Source of the DNA: an uncultured Eubacterium sp.
GTDB taxonomy: Bacteria; Bacillota; Clostridia; Lachnospirales; Lachnospiraceae
Direction of reading: 5' to 3'
NCBI GenBank assembly: GCA_910586045.1
Contig: CAJUIH010000003.1
Span: 1-64,000, forward strand
Length of the DNA stretch: 64,000 nt
Part shown: positions 62,381 through 64,000 of the stretch, piece after piece
Layout of the letters: each line of letters starts with the position of its first letter
Numbering within the stretch: position 1 is the stretch's first letter
Position numbers and translations under genes: made by a program
The notes under the pieces: generated by a model
What the model was told of the DNA's origin: nothing
The model's input: the letters and a program-made list of their open reading frames with translations, nothing else
The model's database searches: none

Positions 62381-62455
62381 ATCGGGTGTTACCCGGGCAA
62401 ACCGCCTCTCCCAGCGTCCGGCAAGCCAAAATATAACGCCCTGTCTGAACGGCTG
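62371..62455. repeat. Short form of the palindromic element (copy D)
   Basis: Terminal repeats AACCGTTTAGATCGGGTGTTA (left) and the complement of AGCCGTTCAGACAGGGCGTTA (right) match at 16 of 21 positions. Between them lies only CCGGGCAAACCGCCTCTCCC plus AGCGTCCGGCAAGCCAAAA, the end segment of the full element. Core palindromes are absent, as in an internally deleted form. Confidence 0.75.
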
Positions 62456-62582
62456 CGATTTCTATTAATTTCCGAGCAAGAAATTTAAAATAATGCTGAT
62501 AAAATACCAGATTCGTGGTATACTGTAACATAGTTTCTATTATTTAGGGTAAGCATTCCAATAGAAATACCAAGGAGAACGT

Positions 62583-63287
62583 ATGCTTTTTAATATGGGA
62601 AAAGAGGCGCTTGCGGCATCCAGGGATGAATGCAAACGCGATGCTTTTATTCATAAAAATGAAAATTTTATATTAAACTGTGCAAGCAAGTTTTCAAAAC
62701 ATTATATCAGCAAAAGTGATGATGAATGGTCCATTGCGCTGATTGCTTTTTCCAACGCGATTGATACGTACAATGAATCAAAAGGAGCGTTTCCGTCATA
62801 TGCGAAGCTTTTAATTGAACATCGTTTGACGGATTATTTTCGTTCGCAGGCACGTTTTTCTTCCGAGATGCAGACAGAGCCGTATTTGTTTGAGGGGGAA
62901 GTAGATGAAGACGCGGAAAATATGGGCTATCAGATTAATGTGATGAAACAGGCGTCCGTATCCGATGATAATCCGCTGCTGGATGAGATTGTAGCGATTT
63001 CCGAGCATTTGGATGTATATGGAATTACATTTATGGAGCTTACGGATTGTTCTCCGAAAGCGGGCAAGACAAAAGACTCTTGTGCGCATGCAATCCGTTA
63101 TCTAAAAGAACATCCGCTGTTGATTGCGAATATGAAAACGACAAAACAGCTACCGATTAAAATTATTTCAGAAAATGCCAAAGTACCCCGAAAAATACTG
63201 GAAAGACATCGTAAATACATAATAACCGCAGCAGAAATACTTTCCGGTGATTATCCGAAGCTTGCTGAATATTTAAAGCATATTTAG
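62583..63287 (+). CDS. sigI: RNA polymerase sigma factor SigI
   Basis: A 234-residue alternative sigma factor of the SigI type. Region 2 spans residues 20-95 (ILNCASKFSKHYISKSDDEWSIALIAFSNAIDTYNESKGAFPSYAKLLIEHRLTDYFRSQ). The C-terminal SigI-C domain (LPIKIISENAKVPRKILERHRKYI) reads the -35. CAAGGAGAACGT precedes the ATG. The anti-sigma gene rsgI follows after 79 bases. In cellulolytic clostridia SigI/RsgI pairs answer to polysaccharides or to heat and envelope stress. Confidence 0.93.
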   Translation: MLFNMGKEALAASRDECKRDAFIHKNENFILNCASKFSKHYISKSDDEWSIALIAFSNAIDTYNESKGAFPSYAKLLIEHRLTDYFRSQARFSSEMQTEPYLFEGEVDEDAENMGYQINVMKQASVSDDNPLLDEIVAISEHLDVYGITFMELTDCSPKAGKTKDSCAHAIRYLKEHPLLIANMKTTKQLPIKIISENAKVPRKILERHRKYIITAAEILSGDYPKLAEYLKHI

Positions 63288-63366
63288 CGGCATCCAACCA
63301 ACCCAGCGAATAATACCGAGTTTGTATTTCTGTCACAGTTATTATGAAAGAAAGGAGCCATCTACT

Positions 63367-64000
63367 TTGAAAGCCGTCATAGTAGAATGCAGTAATGGAG
63401 CTGCGGTGGCATTGTGTGACGATGGGACGTTTCGAAAGCTGAAAAACAGGGGTTATTGTATTGGACAGGAACTTATTTTGCAGCAGAAACCGTCAGCAAA
63501 CCGCGTAGTGCGAAAACTTTCGGTCTGTGCTTCGCTGGCATTAGTTCTGTTATCTTTCGCAGGTATTGGTTCCTATAGCTACGTGAGTCCTTATTCTTTC
63601 GTCAGCTTGGATATCAATCCTTCCATTGAATATGCACTGAATCGGTATGACAAGGTCATTTCTGTTTCGGGAATCAATGATGAAGGGCAGCAGATTGTAT
63701 CTTCCATAGAGTCTGATGTGAAAAATCAGAATATTACAACTGCGATTGGCGTCACGATCCGACAGTTAGAAAAAGACAATTACATTGTAGAACAGGAATA
63801 CAATCATGTAATTGTCAGCGTTTGTTCGGATAATGACACAAAAGCAAAAGCAATTGCTTCACGCGTAGATACATTTTCTGCGGAAGAATTACAGGTATGC
63901 GCGATTGATACCATGACCGTATCAAAAGAAGTAAAAGACAGTGCGGATTCACTTGGGATTACACCAGGGAAGCTGGCGCTGATTCATGCAGTCGCGGAAA
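63367..64000 (+). CDS. rsgI: RsgI-family anti-sigma factor, 5' part
   Basis: The first 211 codons of an anti-sigma factor cut by the window end. A TTG start has AAAGGAG nine bases upstream. Residues 1-50 form the RsgI-N domain that binds SigI (MKAVIVECSNGAAVALCDDGTFRKLKN). One membrane helix follows (LSVCASLALVLLSFAGIGSY). The extracytoplasmic part starts with SLDINPSIEYALNRYDKV, holding the Asn-Pro bond where family members cleave themselves before signal-induced proteolysis. The sensor module further out is not visible. Confidence 0.92.
   Translation, partial: MKAVIVECSNGAAVALCDDGTFRKLKNRGYCIGQELILQQKPSANRVVRKLSVCASLALVLLSFAGIGSYSYVSPYSFVSLDINPSIEYALNRYDKVISVSGINDEGQQIVSSIESDVKNQNITTAIGVTIRQLEKDNYIVEQEYNHVIVSVCSDNDTKAKAIASRVDTFSAEELQVCAIDTMTVSKEVKDSADSLGITPGKLALIHAVAE

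Overview
The window looks like chromosome from an anaerobic, spore-forming, probably motile member of the Clostridia, most likely Lachnospiraceae. This rests on the gene set: a SCIFF ranthipeptide locus, a SipL-type spore coat protein, Veg, SigI/RsgI, an indolepyruvate:ferredoxin oxidoreductase module, a BceRSAB-type module, BspA-like leucine-rich repeat proteins, PilZ and CheC proteins, and frequent TTG starts behind strong Shine-Dalgarno sites. No rRNA, tRNA, CRISPR array, transposase gene or prophage was seen.

Layout. 0.1-7.7 kb (minus strand): DUF4349 lipoprotein, DUF4422 glycosyltransferase-like protein, methionine aminopeptidase, NlpC/P60 hydrolase, sipL, veg and a PrcB-like lipoprotein. 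7.8-12.6 kb: plsC converges on ddl-murF; then a TPR-like orphan and hpf. 12.8-17.8 kb: SDR reductase, small XRE regulator, HAD phosphatase, padR with a SEDS-like membrane protein, Dabb protein and a YgjP-type metallopeptidase. 17.9-25.2 kb: paaK-iorA-iorB-ACT-amidohydrolase-sodium symporter-PilZ, an aromatic 2-oxoacid module. 25.2-27.0 kb: a gene-free stretch with a degenerate array of about 64-bp units, followed by secA. 29.7-34.8 kb: hybrid histidine kinase and an amino-acid ABC transporter. 35.0-40.7 kb: FliD-like protein, two BspA-like surface proteins, a 41-residue membrane peptide and CheC. 40.8-46 kb: cyclophilin, a repeat-rich gap, then an HTH / fused C5+N6 methyltransferase / HNH nuclease restriction-modification operon. 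46-52.3 kb: GNAT protein, BceRSAB-like module, TIGR04086 protein. 52.3-53.0 kb: a composite palindromic element. 53.1-61 kb: SCIFF precursor and maturase, secDF, glyA, serS, rlmI-like. 61.3-64 kb: glycosyltransferase, sigI and the start of rsgI.

Most unusual content. (1) A family of large palindromic elements: one about 690-bp composite with terminal inverted repeats at 52.3-53.0 kb, a rearranged copy at 41.4-42.0 kb with a second palindrome family where its first core should be, a partial copy at the left edge and a short form at 62.4 kb. The core helices keep pairing while sequence changes, which suggests selection on structure. (2) A single polypeptide joining cytosine-C5 and adenine-N6 DNA methyltransferases, next to an HNH endonuclease; it looks suited to an asymmetric site. 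(3) An unexplained degenerate array of about 64-bp units upstream of secA. (4) A roughly 100-bp dispersed repeat, present twice in opposite orientation, whose internal complementarities interleave as in a pseudoknot. Several of these repeats abut or supply the stop codon of the neighbouring gene.
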